DNA of 64,000 bases from positions 3,286,001 to 3,350,000 of the forward strand of contig OX638330.1 of the NCBI GenBank assembly GCA_951812725.1, given 5' to 3'. The notes under the pieces are model-generated. The model made no database searches. It was not told the DNA's origin and was given only the letters and a program-made list of their open reading frames with translations. Positions 53,779 to 62,783 of the stretch are shown here, piece by piece; position 1 is the stretch's first letter, and each line of letters starts with the position of its first letter. A program made the position numbers and the translations under genes. This stretch comes from an uncultured Caldilineaceae bacterium (GTDB lineage: Bacteria; Chloroflexota; Anaerolineae; Caldilineales; Caldilineaceae).

Positions 53779-55260
53779 ATGAAACATCTCTTTATCGATG
53801 ATCACGAGGTCGAGGAGATCGACAATCTGGCGCGCAAGCTGCACCAGCCGCAGAAGGCGCGTGACAATGTCGTGCTCCGGCCTGAGTACCGCTGGGAGAA
53901 CAACTCGATTCAGATGCGGACGACCCCGGTCTGGTTACCGGATGAGGGGGTCTTCAAGGCAATCTACCTGTCCAGCGCGGAGGGATTGGATCCCGAAGTC
54001 AAGTCGGATGTGACGGGTGCGCCGGCCGGCGGTGAGCGTTTCGCCTGCTACGCCACTTCGGAGGACGGCGTGAACTGGGAGAAGCCGTTCCTGGGCCTCT
54101 ATGAATATGAAGCGCCGACCTGGCGAGGAACGCCAGTCGGGGGCGAAAACAACATTCTTCCCAGCGCGATTGGAATGCTGCAGGGGCCGATTTACGACCC
54201 GCACGATCCGGATCCACGGCGCCGCTTCAAGGGGCTTCGTTATGGCGGGAGCGAGCTGCGCTCGTTGGTGTCGGCTGACTTTTTGCATTGGGAGGAGCTC
54301 GATATTCCCTCTCTTCACAGCCATGATGAGTCGCACCTGACTTACGACGAAGCACGAAGGCAGTTTATTGCCGCGGCTAAACGGAACGGACCCTACGGGC
54401 GATCATGGCAGCTGTATACGAGCGAGGATTTCGCCAACTGGACAGAGCATGGGCTGATCTTTCATGCGGACCAGACGGACCAGGAGAACGGAAATGTTCG
54501 GCTGCAGCGTTTCTTCGACGACCCAGACTATCTGTCACCTATTTTTAACCGGCCGGAGGAGTGGCGCACGGATGTCTACAACTTCCCGATATTCCCCTAC
54601 GAGGGTCTGCACCTGGCGATGCCGGTAATGCACCATTGGGCGGGCAAACATCCTCCTCTTTATGAAAACGTAGACAGCCGCAAGTCGGTGGAACTGGCTT
54701 CCAGCCGCAATCTGGTGGACTGGGAGCGGGTGGCGGGCCGGGCGCCTTTCATGGAACAGTCACCGGTTCGCGACGGCGAGACGTACGATACGGGCCAGAT
54801 CGTAGTTTTGAACAGGCCAGTACAGCGCAACAACGAGCTGTGGTTCTACTATATGGGCCTCCGCTATCGCAATCTATCGTTTGAAGACGTACGCAACAGG
54901 CGCTATCTGGATGCGAGCGCGATCTGTCTGGCGCGGTTGCGGATGGACGGGTTCGTTTCGCTCAAGGGGGGCGTTGAGTGGGGATCGGTGCTTAGCCGGC
55001 CGGTGCAGGTCAGCGGCGATACTTTGCATGTGAATGCGGATTCATGGCGGGGCCGTGTGTTGGTCGATGTGATCGACGCCGGTAGCGGGCAGCCTATTGA
55101 GGGCTACACGAAAGATGACTGCGTTCCCGCGATCATTGACAGCATAGATGCGTGCGTCCAATGGCGGGGCGGGCGCGATCTGACAGAGATGAAGGGGAAA
55201 ACAGTTCGACTGCGATTTCATTTGTGGCAGGCGGAACTGTATTCCTACTGGTTTGAATAA
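53779..55260 (+). CDS. Five-bladed beta-propeller glycosidase-like protein (GH32/43/130-like fold)
   Basis: A 493-residue protein with repeated strands of the type CYATSEDGVNWEKP, LVSADFLHWEEL, LYTSEDFANWTEH and LASSRNLVDWERV, the 'S-x-D-x-x-x-W' pattern of furanosidase/phosphorylase beta-propellers. No signal peptide is visible, so it probably acts in the cytoplasm. The C-terminal ~100 residues form a beta-sandwich-like domain (VLVDVIDAGSG, KTVRLRFHLWQAELYSYWF). No catalytic acid can be assigned with confidence. Homologues in uncultured Chloroflexota and Planctomycetes are usually annotated only as hypothetical or glycosyl-hydrolase-like. The strong GGAGGGG before ATG fixes the start. Confidence 0.75.
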   Translation: MKHLFIDDHEVEEIDNLARKLHQPQKARDNVVLRPEYRWENNSIQMRTTPVWLPDEGVFKAIYLSSAEGLDPEVKSDVTGAPAGGERFACYATSEDGVNWEKPFLGLYEYEAPTWRGTPVGGENNILPSAIGMLQGPIYDPHDPDPRRRFKGLRYGGSELRSLVSADFLHWEELDIPSLHSHDESHLTYDEARRQFIAAAKRNGPYGRSWQLYTSEDFANWTEHGLIFHADQTDQENGNVRLQRFFDDPDYLSPIFNRPEEWRTDVYNFPIFPYEGLHLAMPVMHHWAGKHPPLYENVDSRKSVELASSRNLVDWERVAGRAPFMEQSPVRDGETYDTGQIVVLNRPVQRNNELWFYYMGLRYRNLSFEDVRNRRYLDASAICLARLRMDGFVSLKGGVEWGSVLSRPVQVSGDTLHVNADSWRGRVLVDVIDAGSGQPIEGYTKDDCVPAIIDSIDACVQWRGGRDLTEMKGKTVRLRFHLWQAELYSYWFE

Positions 55261-55352
55261 GGCTAAATGGATTTCTCTACCGTTGAGGGCAACAGCCTTA
55301 CAGAAGCGGGTTGTCCGCTCTTTCGACATCGCAACAGGAACGGAGTTTCAAG

Positions 55353-56153
55353 ATGAAACGACTTGAGGGGAAAACAGCTCTGGTCACCGGGGCGTCGCTC
55401 GGAATCGGGCGCGGTATCGCGCTCTGTCTGGCGGAGGAGGGGGCCAATGTGGTGGTGAATTACCGCACGTCCGAGGCCGAGGCCAAAAGCGCGGCGGAGG
55501 AGATCCGGCAGATGGGCGGTGAGGCGCTGGTTTGGCAGGCGGACGTTTCTGATCGCGACGCGATCGCGGCGATGATAGAGGGCGGGGTCGAGCGCTTCGG
55601 CCGCATTGATGTGGCGGTTGCTAACGCGGCAGTCTCTATTCGTGAGTCGGTGGTGGAGGCGAAGTGGGAAAACGTGTTGCGTACGTTTGAGGTTACGCAG
55701 TTCGGCGTTTTTCACACTTGCCAAATGGCGGCGCAGCAGATGCTGAAACAGCCACAAACGGGTCGGAGCCGCGGCAAGATTGTGGTTATCAGCTCGGTTC
55801 ACGAGGAGATCGCTTTCCCCAGCAGCGGGGCGTATAACATGTCGAAGGCGGCGATTAATCACCTGGCGCGGACGATGGCGGCGGAGCTGGCCGGGGACCG
55901 CATCAATGTCAACGTGATCAATCCTGGCTGGATTGATACGCCAGGGGAACGCAGTTTTTACAGCGAAGAGGACATAGCCGAAGGCGGAAAGCGCATCCCC
56001 TGGGGGCGGATAGGGGTGCCGGAGGACATTGGCAAGGCGGCGGCCTATCTGGCCAGCGATGATGCCGATTACGTGACGGGCTCGATCCTGCGGGTAGACG
56101 GTGGCTTCGTGCATGGACTTGTGCTGCCAGAACCGGAGGAGGGCAGTGGTTAG
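55353..56153 (+). CDS. SDR-family oxidoreductase
   Basis: A 266-residue short-chain dehydrogenase: TGASLGIGRGIA at the N-terminus, VANAAVS, the catalytic Ser in VISSVHEE, YNMSKAAINH with the Tyr/Lys pair, and the C-terminal GSILRVDGG typical of glucose-1-dehydrogenase-like SDRs. The ATG at 55353 follows CGGAG, and an earlier in-frame ATG lacks a ribosome binding site. The last two codons and stop codon (Gly-stop) fall into a heptanucleotide repeat. It is in an operon with dehydrogenase, propeller and MlrC-like genes. Confidence 0.92.
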   Translation: MKRLEGKTALVTGASLGIGRGIALCLAEEGANVVVNYRTSEAEAKSAAEEIRQMGGEALVWQADVSDRDAIAAMIEGGVERFGRIDVAVANAAVSIRESVVEAKWENVLRTFEVTQFGVFHTCQMAAQQMLKQPQTGRSRGKIVVISSVHEEIAFPSSGAYNMSKAAINHLARTMAAELAGDRINVNVINPGWIDTPGERSFYSEEDIAEGGKRIPWGRIGVPEDIGKAAAYLASDDADYVTGSILRVDGGFVHGLVLPEPEEGSG

Positions 56154-56172
56154 TGGTCGGTGGTCAGTGACG
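56145..56172. repeat. Heptanucleotide repeat AGTGGTY, four units overlapping the SDR stop codon
   Basis: AGTGGTT, AGTGGTC, GGTGGTC and AGTGACG. The stop codon TAG (56151-56153) of the SDR gene is formed by the junction of the first two units. Confidence 0.6.
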
Positions 56173-56245
56173 GTCGCTTGGGGATGGACAGAGTAAGGCG
56201 TGTGCGGTTTGGCTTAAGAAGCTGGATTCAAGACGGGAGCGTCAG

Positions 56246-57724
56246 ATGAGAGTTGCGACGGGCGGGCTCAGCCATGAGAGCAGTACGTTTACGCCGGTGC
56301 CGACGACGATAGAGAGCTATCGGGAGAGGTTCCTGCTTGAAGGCGACGATATTCTCAACACGTTCGCGGGGACGAATACACCGATAGGGGGCTTTATCGC
56401 GGGCGCGCAGGCACACGATTTCGAGCTTATTCCGACACTGTTCGGCGAACCTCAGCCGAGCGCGCCGACGCCGCGGCCTTTGTATGACGAACTGCTGGGC
56501 CGCATATTGGACGGGATCGCGAAAGCGATGCCGTTGGACGGCGTGCTGCTGGAACTTCACGGCTCGATGGCGGTGGGGGACCTTGACGCGGCGGACGGGC
56601 TGGGGGATGCGGAGGGTCATCTGCTGGCGGCGGTGCGGGAGACGGTCGGGCCGGATGTGCCGGTGCTGGCGCAGCTTGACATCCACTCGAATGTATCGCA
56701 GCAGATGGTAGAGCAGGCCGATGTCCTGATTGGGCGTGAGACATTTCCGGAGATCGACATGGCGGCGCGCGGGCGCGAGTGCGCGGATGTGTTGGTGCGC
56801 GTTGTCCGGGACGGTTTGCGCCCGACGATGGCTCTGCACCAGATCCCAATGATCTGGGGGCAGAACCAGGTGACCGCGCATCTGCCGATGCGGGATGCCA
56901 TTGCCGAACTGCACGGCATTGAGGCGTTGCCGGGTGTTGTGTGCGGATCGATTGCGACGTGCTTTTACCTGGCTGATGTGCCCGATATGGGTGCTTCGGT
57001 CTACGTGGTGACCGATGACGACCAGGCGTTGGCCCAGGAGTGTGCCGACCGATTGGGCAGTTGGATTTATGCACGGCGGGAGGATTGGCAGTTGGAACTG
57101 TCCTCGGCCCGGTCTGCGTTAGAAGAAGCGCAGGCAGTGGGAAGATACCCTATCATAGTGGCTGATGTGCGGGACAACACGGGCGGCGGGTCGCCGGGCG
57201 ACAGCACTGGTGTGTTGCGCACTTTCATTGACATGCAGATAGAGGACGCATGCGTGCTCTATATCGTCGACCCTGAAGCGGTCGCACGCTGCCACCAGGC
57301 CGGTGTTGGCGCCCGCCTGTCGTTAGAGGTTGGGGCGAAGTCGTCGCCTTTGCAGGGAACGCCGGTACCGATGGAGGTGGAGGTTGCAGCTGTGTCGGAC
57401 GGGGCTTTTCAGTATGACGGGCCTATGTATGCGGGGTTGAGCGGAAATATGGGGCCGTCGGCGCATGTCGTTCAGGATGGCATCCACGTGTTGCTGGTGA
57501 GCAGGCGGGAGCAGCCATTTGATACGGCGTTTTCCCGTTCGCTCGGTCTCGACCCGCGGCAGATGCGGTACATCTGCGTGAAGTCCGCAGCCCATTTTCG
57601 CGCGGGATTTGAGTCATGGGCGGGCGCGATTCACGTAGTGTCCGAGCCGAGCTTGCATAATCTGGACGATCTATCGTTCCGACGCCTCGGCCGCGAGCTA
57701 TATCCGCTGACTACGCGGACATAG
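56246..57724 (+). CDS. M81-family metallopeptidase-like protein (MlrC-like)
   Basis: A 492-residue protein of the MlrC family, first described in microcystin degradation, here more likely acting on a different amide or peptide. Conserved segments are GLSHESSTFTP near the N-terminus, a central LELHGSMAVGDLDAADGLGDAEG (His/Asp metal-binding candidates), LDIHSNVSQQMVEQAD (HSN with metal-binding His) and a C-terminal DVRDNTGGGSPGDST loop. No signal peptide is seen. It is the last gene of the four-gene operon; a terminator lies 30 bp downstream. The substrate is unknown. Confidence 0.9.
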   Translation: MRVATGGLSHESSTFTPVPTTIESYRERFLLEGDDILNTFAGTNTPIGGFIAGAQAHDFELIPTLFGEPQPSAPTPRPLYDELLGRILDGIAKAMPLDGVLLELHGSMAVGDLDAADGLGDAEGHLLAAVRETVGPDVPVLAQLDIHSNVSQQMVEQADVLIGRETFPEIDMAARGRECADVLVRVVRDGLRPTMALHQIPMIWGQNQVTAHLPMRDAIAELHGIEALPGVVCGSIATCFYLADVPDMGASVYVVTDDDQALAQECADRLGSWIYARREDWQLELSSARSALEEAQAVGRYPIIVADVRDNTGGGSPGDSTGVLRTFIDMQIEDACVLYIVDPEAVARCHQAGVGARLSLEVGAKSSPLQGTPVPMEVEVAAVSDGAFQYDGPMYAGLSGNMGPSAHVVQDGIHVLLVSRREQPFDTAFSRSLGLDPRQMRYICVKSAAHFRAGFESWAGAIHVVSEPSLHNLDDLSFRRLGRELYPLTTRT

Positions 57725-57754
57725 CTTTTTTTCTTTATGCCCAACCAGAAAGGT

Positions 57755-57783
57755 GAGAGGCGCTGTTGCGCCTCTCGTTTCAC
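57755..57783 (+). terminator. Intrinsic terminator after the MlrC-like gene
   Basis: Perfect 9-bp stem GAGAGGCGC/GCGCCTCTC (57755-57763/57768-57776), loop TGTT, then GTTTCACTTT. It lies 30 bp after the MlrC-like stop codon and separates it from the convergent tRNA gene. Confidence 0.75.
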
Positions 57784-57816
57784 TTTACGGCATTTTTGGA
57801 ATTTGTTGCTGGAGAG

Positions 57817-57889
57817 CGCCCCCGGTAGGAGTCGAACCTACGGCCAAAGGTTTAGGAAACCTCTGCTCTATCCTCTGAGCTACGGGGGC
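57817..57889 (-). tRNA. tRNA-Arg (anticodon CCT)
   Basis: A 73-nt cloverleaf on the minus strand: acceptor stem GCCCCCG/CGGGGGC, D-arm GCTC..GAGC, anticodon arm GAGGT-TTCCTAA-ACCTT with anticodon CCT (57854-57856), and T-arm GTAGG-TTCGACT-CCTAC. The CCA end is not encoded. It reads AGG codons. Confidence 0.95.
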
Positions 57890-57913
57890 AAGTAAACCTG
57901 CACACGCTGCAAA

Positions 57914-57942
57914 ACGATAGCATAAAGCTCCTGACTGGTCAA
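57914..57942 (-). promoter_or_regulatory. Candidate promoter of tRNA-Arg
   Basis: On the minus strand, TTGACC (57942-57937), 17-bp spacer, TATCGT (57919-57914). The start of transcription would fall about 18 bases before the mature 5' end of the tRNA. Confidence 0.6.
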
Positions 57943-58145
57943 AGAAAACACCTGATTCCGCCGTTGTTGCCCGACTGTGCTTGAGCGGTACTCGGCGATT
58001 GCGTCGATATCGACTTTGTTTCGATTGTGGTTGCAAAGTTCGGCGATATGGCCGGGCTGATGTACAATCGGCGGATATGAAGTGCCCATCCTCTGTAAAT
58101 TGGCGCGATTTTGAGGCCCGCCCCTTCCACGAATAGAGGCTCTGC

Positions 58146-59132
58146 ATGCAGACCGCACAGGATTTTTCGCGTGGTGTACTGAGTAATGTCGGCGATGTGA
58201 TCGTCGGCAAAGAAGAGGTGATCGAGCACCTGCTGATTGCGCTGCTGTGTGAAGGTCATGTCCTGCTTGAGGATGTGCCCGGCGTGGGCAAGACGATGAT
58301 GGCGCGGGCGCTGTCGGTCAGCCTGGGGGTGGACTTTCGGCGGCTGCAGTGTACGCCCGACCTGCTCCCCAGCGACATCACGGGCACGAGTATTTTTAAC
58401 CAGGAGACGCGTCAGTTCCAGTTCATAGCCGGCCCAGCGTTTACACATGTTCTGCTGGCGGACGAGATTAACCGGACCACGCCGCGTACGCAGGCGGCGT
58501 TACTGGAATGTATGGGTGAACAGCAGATCACGGCCGACGGTGTAACCCGTCAACTGCCGCGCCCGTTCATGGTAATCGCCACGCAGAACCCAGTGGAGTA
58601 TGAAGGCACCTTTCCTTTGCCAGAGGCCCAGCTTGATCGCTTCCTGTTCAAGCTGAATCTGGGCTACCTGTCGGATAAGGAGGAGGGGGAGATGCTGATC
58701 AGTTTGGGACACCGGCATCCGATCGAGACTCTGGAGGCGGTGGTCGACGGGCACAATCTGCCGGAACTGGCGGAACAGATTTGGCAGGTGACCGTGGCGG
58801 ACAGCATCCGCGAATACATCGTTGCGCTGGTACAGGCGACGCGCAGCCACCCGGATTTGGCGTTGGGCGCGAGCCCGCGCGGATCGCTGGCACTCTATCG
58901 CGGCTCGCAGGCGCGGGCTGCGCTGCGAGGCCGGGATTACGCGCTGCCTGACGATGTGCAAGCGCTGGCGCTTCTGGCGCTGCCGCATCGCTGCATTGTG
59001 CGCTCGGACGCGGCGCTGCGGGGCCGTACCGCGGAACAGATCATTACCGAACTGCTGGAGGAGACTACGCTCAATTTGGGCGATGAGATGGAGGATTGGA
59101 CGGAGGCCCCCGCTGCTGTAGTGCAGGAGTAG
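58146..59132 (+). CDS. MoxR-family AAA+ ATPase
   Basis: A 328-residue AAA+ ATPase thought to act as a chaperone-like activator of target proteins, usually encoded beside DUF58 proteins. The elements are clear: Walker A VPGVGKTMMARAL (44-56), Walker B VLLADEINRTTPRTQ, sensor 1 MVIATQNPVEYEG and the C-terminal lid with SPRGSLALYRGSQARA. It starts a three-gene operon with DUF58 (gap 4 bp) and a DUF4129 membrane protein. Confidence 0.95.
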   Translation: MQTAQDFSRGVLSNVGDVIVGKEEVIEHLLIALLCEGHVLLEDVPGVGKTMMARALSVSLGVDFRRLQCTPDLLPSDITGTSIFNQETRQFQFIAGPAFTHVLLADEINRTTPRTQAALLECMGEQQITADGVTRQLPRPFMVIATQNPVEYEGTFPLPEAQLDRFLFKLNLGYLSDKEEGEMLISLGHRHPIETLEAVVDGHNLPELAEQIWQVTVADSIREYIVALVQATRSHPDLALGASPRGSLALYRGSQARAALRGRDYALPDDVQALALLALPHRCIVRSDAALRGRTAEQIITELLEETTLNLGDEMEDWTEAPAAVVQE

Positions 59133-59136
59133 TCAT

Positions 59137-60411
59137 TTGTTTGATCTCTTCTTTCTTCTCCTTTTTCTGTTCGGGTTCGCCGTTTTTCTACGGATGGACT
59201 GGATATACTACGTCTTCTATGTGGTCGGAGGCGTCTGGATAATCAGTCACTGGTGGACCCGGCGCAGTCTACGCAAACTGAACGTCTCGCGGCGGGTGCC
59301 GGCCAAGGCATTTGCCGGCGAAACGATCCGGAGCGATGTAAACTTTCACAACCGGAGCCGCCTGCCGATACCCTGGTTACGGCTGCAGGAGAATATCCCG
59401 ATCGACCTGCGAGCGGTCGATGAGTACAGCACGATCATCAGTATCGGCGGAAGATCTTTGACCAGGCGCCGGTTTGCGCTGCACTGTCATCGCCGCGGCT
59501 ACTATGAGATTGGGCCGCTTAACCTCCATACCGGCGACCTGTTCGGGTTTGCCGAATCCTCGTGGCAGGAGACGGGCGCACACCTACTGACTGTCTACCC
59601 CAAAGTCTACTCTCTGGCCGATCTGGGCCTGCCCAGCCTGCTGCCCTTCGGCGATATTCGCAGCCCGCATCGATTATTTCAGGATCCATCGCGTATGGCT
59701 GGCGTTCGTCCATACGCGAGCGGCGACAGTATGCGCCACATACACTGGCGGGCCAGTGCGCACGAGGACACGCTGTTGGTGAAGAAGTTTCAGCCTTCGA
59801 TGGCGCTCAGCACGACAGTTGTGCTTGATCTGGACCGCAGCTCCTACCCATATCGAGAGGAGTACGGCGGCAGCGAATGGGCGGTAGTGCTGGCGGCGTC
59901 TCTGGCCAGTCATGTGGCCGAGCAGAGGCAGGAGATTGGATTTCTCAGCAACGGGGAGGATCCCCGTTCGGGCGAAGAGGTTCTGGCGATCCCCGCGCGC
60001 AATGGGCGCGGCCATCTGATGGGGATACTTGAGATTTTGGCGCGCATTCAGTTGAGGGAGGTGCGCAACGCCGATGGAGACGCGTCGACCCGTAAGCCCG
60101 GTGCGGCCGAACGGACGACGACCGACGGTTCCGAAGAGGAAGAGTGGAGCTCGCCCATTGCTCTGCCGAACTGGTTGCCGGTGCGGGTGGCGCATCTGAG
60201 CTGGGGGTCGACGTTGATTGTAGTGACACCCAGCCTGACTGAGAATCTAGTCTGGCTGCTGCACGGCATGTACCGCCGGGGAATCAATGTGTACGTGCTT
60301 GCCTGCACGCTGCAGCCGCAGTTCAAGCGGATGCAGGAGCAGGCGGAGGCCCTGGGCGTTACCTCGCATCAGACGATTTGGGAATCGGACCTGTTGAATT
60401 TGCAGAGTTAG
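59137..60411 (+). CDS. DUF58 domain-containing membrane protein
   Basis: A 424-residue protein with two N-terminal membrane helices (FFLLLFLFGFAVFL, WIYYVFYVVGGVWII) and a cytoplasmic DUF58/von Willebrand-A-like domain. The DUF58 signature is RPYASGDSMRHIHWRASAHEDTLLVKKF. The start codon is TTG, four bases after the MoxR stop, with AGGAG eight bases upstream; no better ATG is available before helix 1. DUF58 proteins pair with MoxR ATPases, often near transglutaminase-like genes; here the partner is a DUF4129 protein instead. Confidence 0.92.
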   Translation: MFDLFFLLLFLFGFAVFLRMDWIYYVFYVVGGVWIISHWWTRRSLRKLNVSRRVPAKAFAGETIRSDVNFHNRSRLPIPWLRLQENIPIDLRAVDEYSTIISIGGRSLTRRRFALHCHRRGYYEIGPLNLHTGDLFGFAESSWQETGAHLLTVYPKVYSLADLGLPSLLPFGDIRSPHRLFQDPSRMAGVRPYASGDSMRHIHWRASAHEDTLLVKKFQPSMALSTTVVLDLDRSSYPYREEYGGSEWAVVLAASLASHVAEQRQEIGFLSNGEDPRSGEEVLAIPARNGRGHLMGILEILARIQLREVRNADGDASTRKPGAAERTTTDGSEEEEWSSPIALPNWLPVRVAHLSWGSTLIVVTPSLTENLVWLLHGMYRRGINVYVLACTLQPQFKRMQEQAEALGVTSHQTIWESDLLNLQS

Positions 60412-60432
60412 TCGAGGTTAGTCGAGAGACGG

Positions 60433-62088
60433 ATGGTAGAGACAGATAGTTCGCAACAGCGACTCGGATATGATAATGCCTGGCAGGACTCTCTTTTGCG
60501 TCCGGCTGTCATCGCGGCGTTAGTTGGCTGCATTCTGGTAGCGCTGGTTTCGTTCATCCGGCATATCGGGCCGGGGCTGCCCGCCGCCTATATCAATATC
60601 TTGCGAATCACCTCGATTGGAGCGGCGCTGGTAGGCTGTTATACGACTACGGTTCTGGTACGTCCGGGGCACCGCCAGCGGAGGACGACGACTTTTCGAC
60701 TTGCGGAGCTTGGTTTGATCCTTTTTGTCGCCCGCTTCGCGCTGTGGTCAACGGTCGAAGGCTGGCCGGCTCCTGCGGCAATGATTCTGCAACCGTTTGG
60801 TGTTTTTCTCACGCTAGGTTTCGTCATCAACGCGATTCTGATCCTGATCGCCTGGGGAATGGCCGTGCTGGTGACCAATGATTTTCTGGCGATGGGTTTG
60901 CAAGCGGACGAGCTGGTCGATTTGGAGGCAGCGTCCAGGCCTATCAGTGGAGACGACCACCGTATTCAGAGTGACCGCAGGGCACTTGTGCGCCGCTTCA
61001 GCGAACGTTGGGCAATGGGTGGGATGCTCATGATTTTGCTGACCGCGGCGAGCCAGGTGGGTATGGGGACGAACGGATTCTTTGCGCTGGTACGTCAGGA
61101 CATAGCCGGAGGCGTAATCGGCGCGGCGATCGTCTACTTTATGCTGGGGTTGCTACTGCTAACGTTCGGCCATCTGGCAGCGCTGAGAGCCAGGTGGCAA
61201 TTGGCAAAGCTGCCCACCGAATCAACAATTGCCCGCAATTGGCCTTTCTATGCATTCGGCTTGCTGCTGGTGGTGGCGGCAGCGGCCTTCTTGATGCCGC
61301 TGGGAGGGACATTTCGACTAGCCCAGCTGATGGGGCTGACGTTAAGGATGATTTCGGGAGCGGTTTATCTGATCCTGGGGTTGATAATGGGCCTGCTCGC
61401 CTTACTGTTCGGCGGGGAGGAGGAACAGGTCGAGGAGCCGGAACGCGAACCGCCGGAAATGGGAACGCCGCAGATCGAACAGGCCCCGCAGGCCGAAGCG
61501 CCGCCGTGGCTGGGCGGCACTGTGTTCTGGATAATCGTCGCGCTCCTGTTGGGCTATGCGGCCTACATTTATCTGCAGGGGCGGGGTGTGAACTTTCAGC
61601 TGCTGCTGGCGTGGCTGCGGCAGTTCTTGCAGGGCTGGAAGCAGATTGGCAGCGCGTTTAACGAGTGGCGGGCGCGTACGCTGACCCCGATTGAAGAAGA
61701 GAAAGGCAGGCCGCGTCGCTCGCGGATGCGCCGCTGGCTGAATGACCTGATGCTTGGCCGCCTGCCACCCGATGAGCAGGTAAGATATTTTTATGTATCG
61801 ACGCTGGAGAACGCGGCCGAGCACGGAATGCGAAGACGCCCGGGCGAAACGCCGCACAGGTTTCAGGCACGCTTAGGGGAGATGGTTGAGAGCGAAGATG
61901 AGGAGGCGGCCGCAGAGCTGACAGCCGGTTTTGTGAGGATTGAATTCGCTCATCAGAGTACGGAGGCAGCGGCAGTTCCGGTGTTGAAGAGGGCCTGGAG
62001 TCAGATTCGAGGCGCACTTGGGCGATTACAGGAGGATACGCCGCCTGCAGAGGAAGGTGAGGATTCGGACCCGAAGGCGGAGGAGTAA
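60433..62088 (+). CDS. Polytopic membrane protein with C-terminal DUF4129-like domain
   Basis: A 551-residue membrane protein, third in the MoxR operon. About nine hydrophobic segments in residues 20-380 are followed by a cytoplasmic tail. The segment YFYVSTLENAAEHGMRRRPGETPHRFQARL resembles DUF4129, a domain often fused to or encoded near transglutaminase-like proteins in MoxR/DUF58 clusters. Acidic insertions (GGEEEQVEEPEREPPEM, and the C-terminal EEGEDSDPKAEE) are low complexity. The function is probably envelope-related, but unproven. Confidence 0.85.
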   Translation: MVETDSSQQRLGYDNAWQDSLLRPAVIAALVGCILVALVSFIRHIGPGLPAAYINILRITSIGAALVGCYTTTVLVRPGHRQRRTTTFRLAELGLILFVARFALWSTVEGWPAPAAMILQPFGVFLTLGFVINAILILIAWGMAVLVTNDFLAMGLQADELVDLEAASRPISGDDHRIQSDRRALVRRFSERWAMGGMLMILLTAASQVGMGTNGFFALVRQDIAGGVIGAAIVYFMLGLLLLTFGHLAALRARWQLAKLPTESTIARNWPFYAFGLLLVVAAAAFLMPLGGTFRLAQLMGLTLRMISGAVYLILGLIMGLLALLFGGEEEQVEEPEREPPEMGTPQIEQAPQAEAPPWLGGTVFWIIVALLLGYAAYIYLQGRGVNFQLLLAWLRQFLQGWKQIGSAFNEWRARTLTPIEEEKGRPRRSRMRRWLNDLMLGRLPPDEQVRYFYVSTLENAAEHGMRRRPGETPHRFQARLGEMVESEDEEAAAELTAGFVRIEFAHQSTEAAAVPVLKRAWSQIRGALGRLQEDTPPAEEGEDSDPKAEE

Positions 62089-62239
62089 GCAGGTCTTACG
62101 GGCATTGTTTTTGTAACCAGAGTGGGATCGTTGCTTGCGCTTCCTGGTAGCTGGCTGACGGATTCGAATTGTGAGGATGTCACATTCCTGGGTTTTCCAA
62201 GGCGATAGATGTATGTCAGGAATAGATAACACTTGTTTG

Positions 62240-62530
62240 GTAACTACTTAGCCATATACAGTACCTGTCTTGACCAGCCCTTTATCGCTGCCGCCATTCA
62301 GGCAATCTGATTGCGTATTCGGTTGGCGGCGGCCAGGTTGGTGGAGCGTCACTGCTGGATTGAGCGGACACGGTCGGTGAGGCATGTTTTTGGAGGGGGG
62401 CGTTGCGGGGGCGCAGCCCCTGCACAAGGGAGGGCCGAAAGCCCGACCGCCCATATCTAAGTAGAGAGTTGAGAGAGCACCTTCGTTCGCCCTGTTCAGG
62501 ATCGCGAATTAGTTGTGGCGGCGCAGTTTC
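62240..62530. mobile_element. Inverted-repeat element, copy F (near full length)
   Basis: 291 bp from GTAACTACTTAGCC to GTTGTGGCGGCGCAGTTTC; the terminal repeats are more diverged than in copy B but in the same positions. The core hairpin is GGGCC-GAA-AGCCC, with one pair weakened compared to copy A. The core also contains the conserved GCGGGGGC/GCCCCTGC stem and outer GGGCG/CGCCC stem. Confidence 0.75.
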
Positions 62531-62637
62531 CATAATTGTTCTTTTCCACGCAAGAATCTGGACAAGCAACTGCTCATACCCTGAATTCTCTCCTAATTTC
62601 TACGGTTTTTGAGGCACCCTGTGTATTTTTCTTGTGT

Positions 62638-62666
62638 TTGACTGCTCTGTAACTGGTTGTTATAAT
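62638..62666 (+). promoter_or_regulatory. Strong sigma-70 type promoter of rpsA
   Basis: TTGACT (62638-62643), 17-bp spacer, perfect TATAAT (62661-62666). Transcription would start near 62673, giving a leader of about 110 nt before the S1 start codon. Confidence 0.8.
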
Positions 62667-62783
62667 GTAGGGACGCAAGTAGTCTGCACAGGGCGGTTAT
62701 TGCGGCCTGCATTTTTTTGGGCTGCATCGTTGGCATACCCGCCGCCTTGCGAAAAACTGCGCAATCCATAGGTGGACAATTCG

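Larger units (their letters stand above)
57725..58145. other. Intergenic region with terminator, tRNA and its promoter
   Basis: About 420 bp; contents are listed separately. The rest (57943-58145) must contain the promoter of the plus-strand MoxR operon; only a possible -10-like TACAAT at about 58063 was noted. Confidence 0.7.
62089..62783. other. Intergenic region upstream of rpsA with element copy F
   Basis: About 695 bp: element copy F (62240-62530), the rpsA promoter (62638-62666) and a leader of about 110 nt. The leader lacks a visible terminator-like hairpin but could carry an S1 autoregulatory site. Confidence 0.75.
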
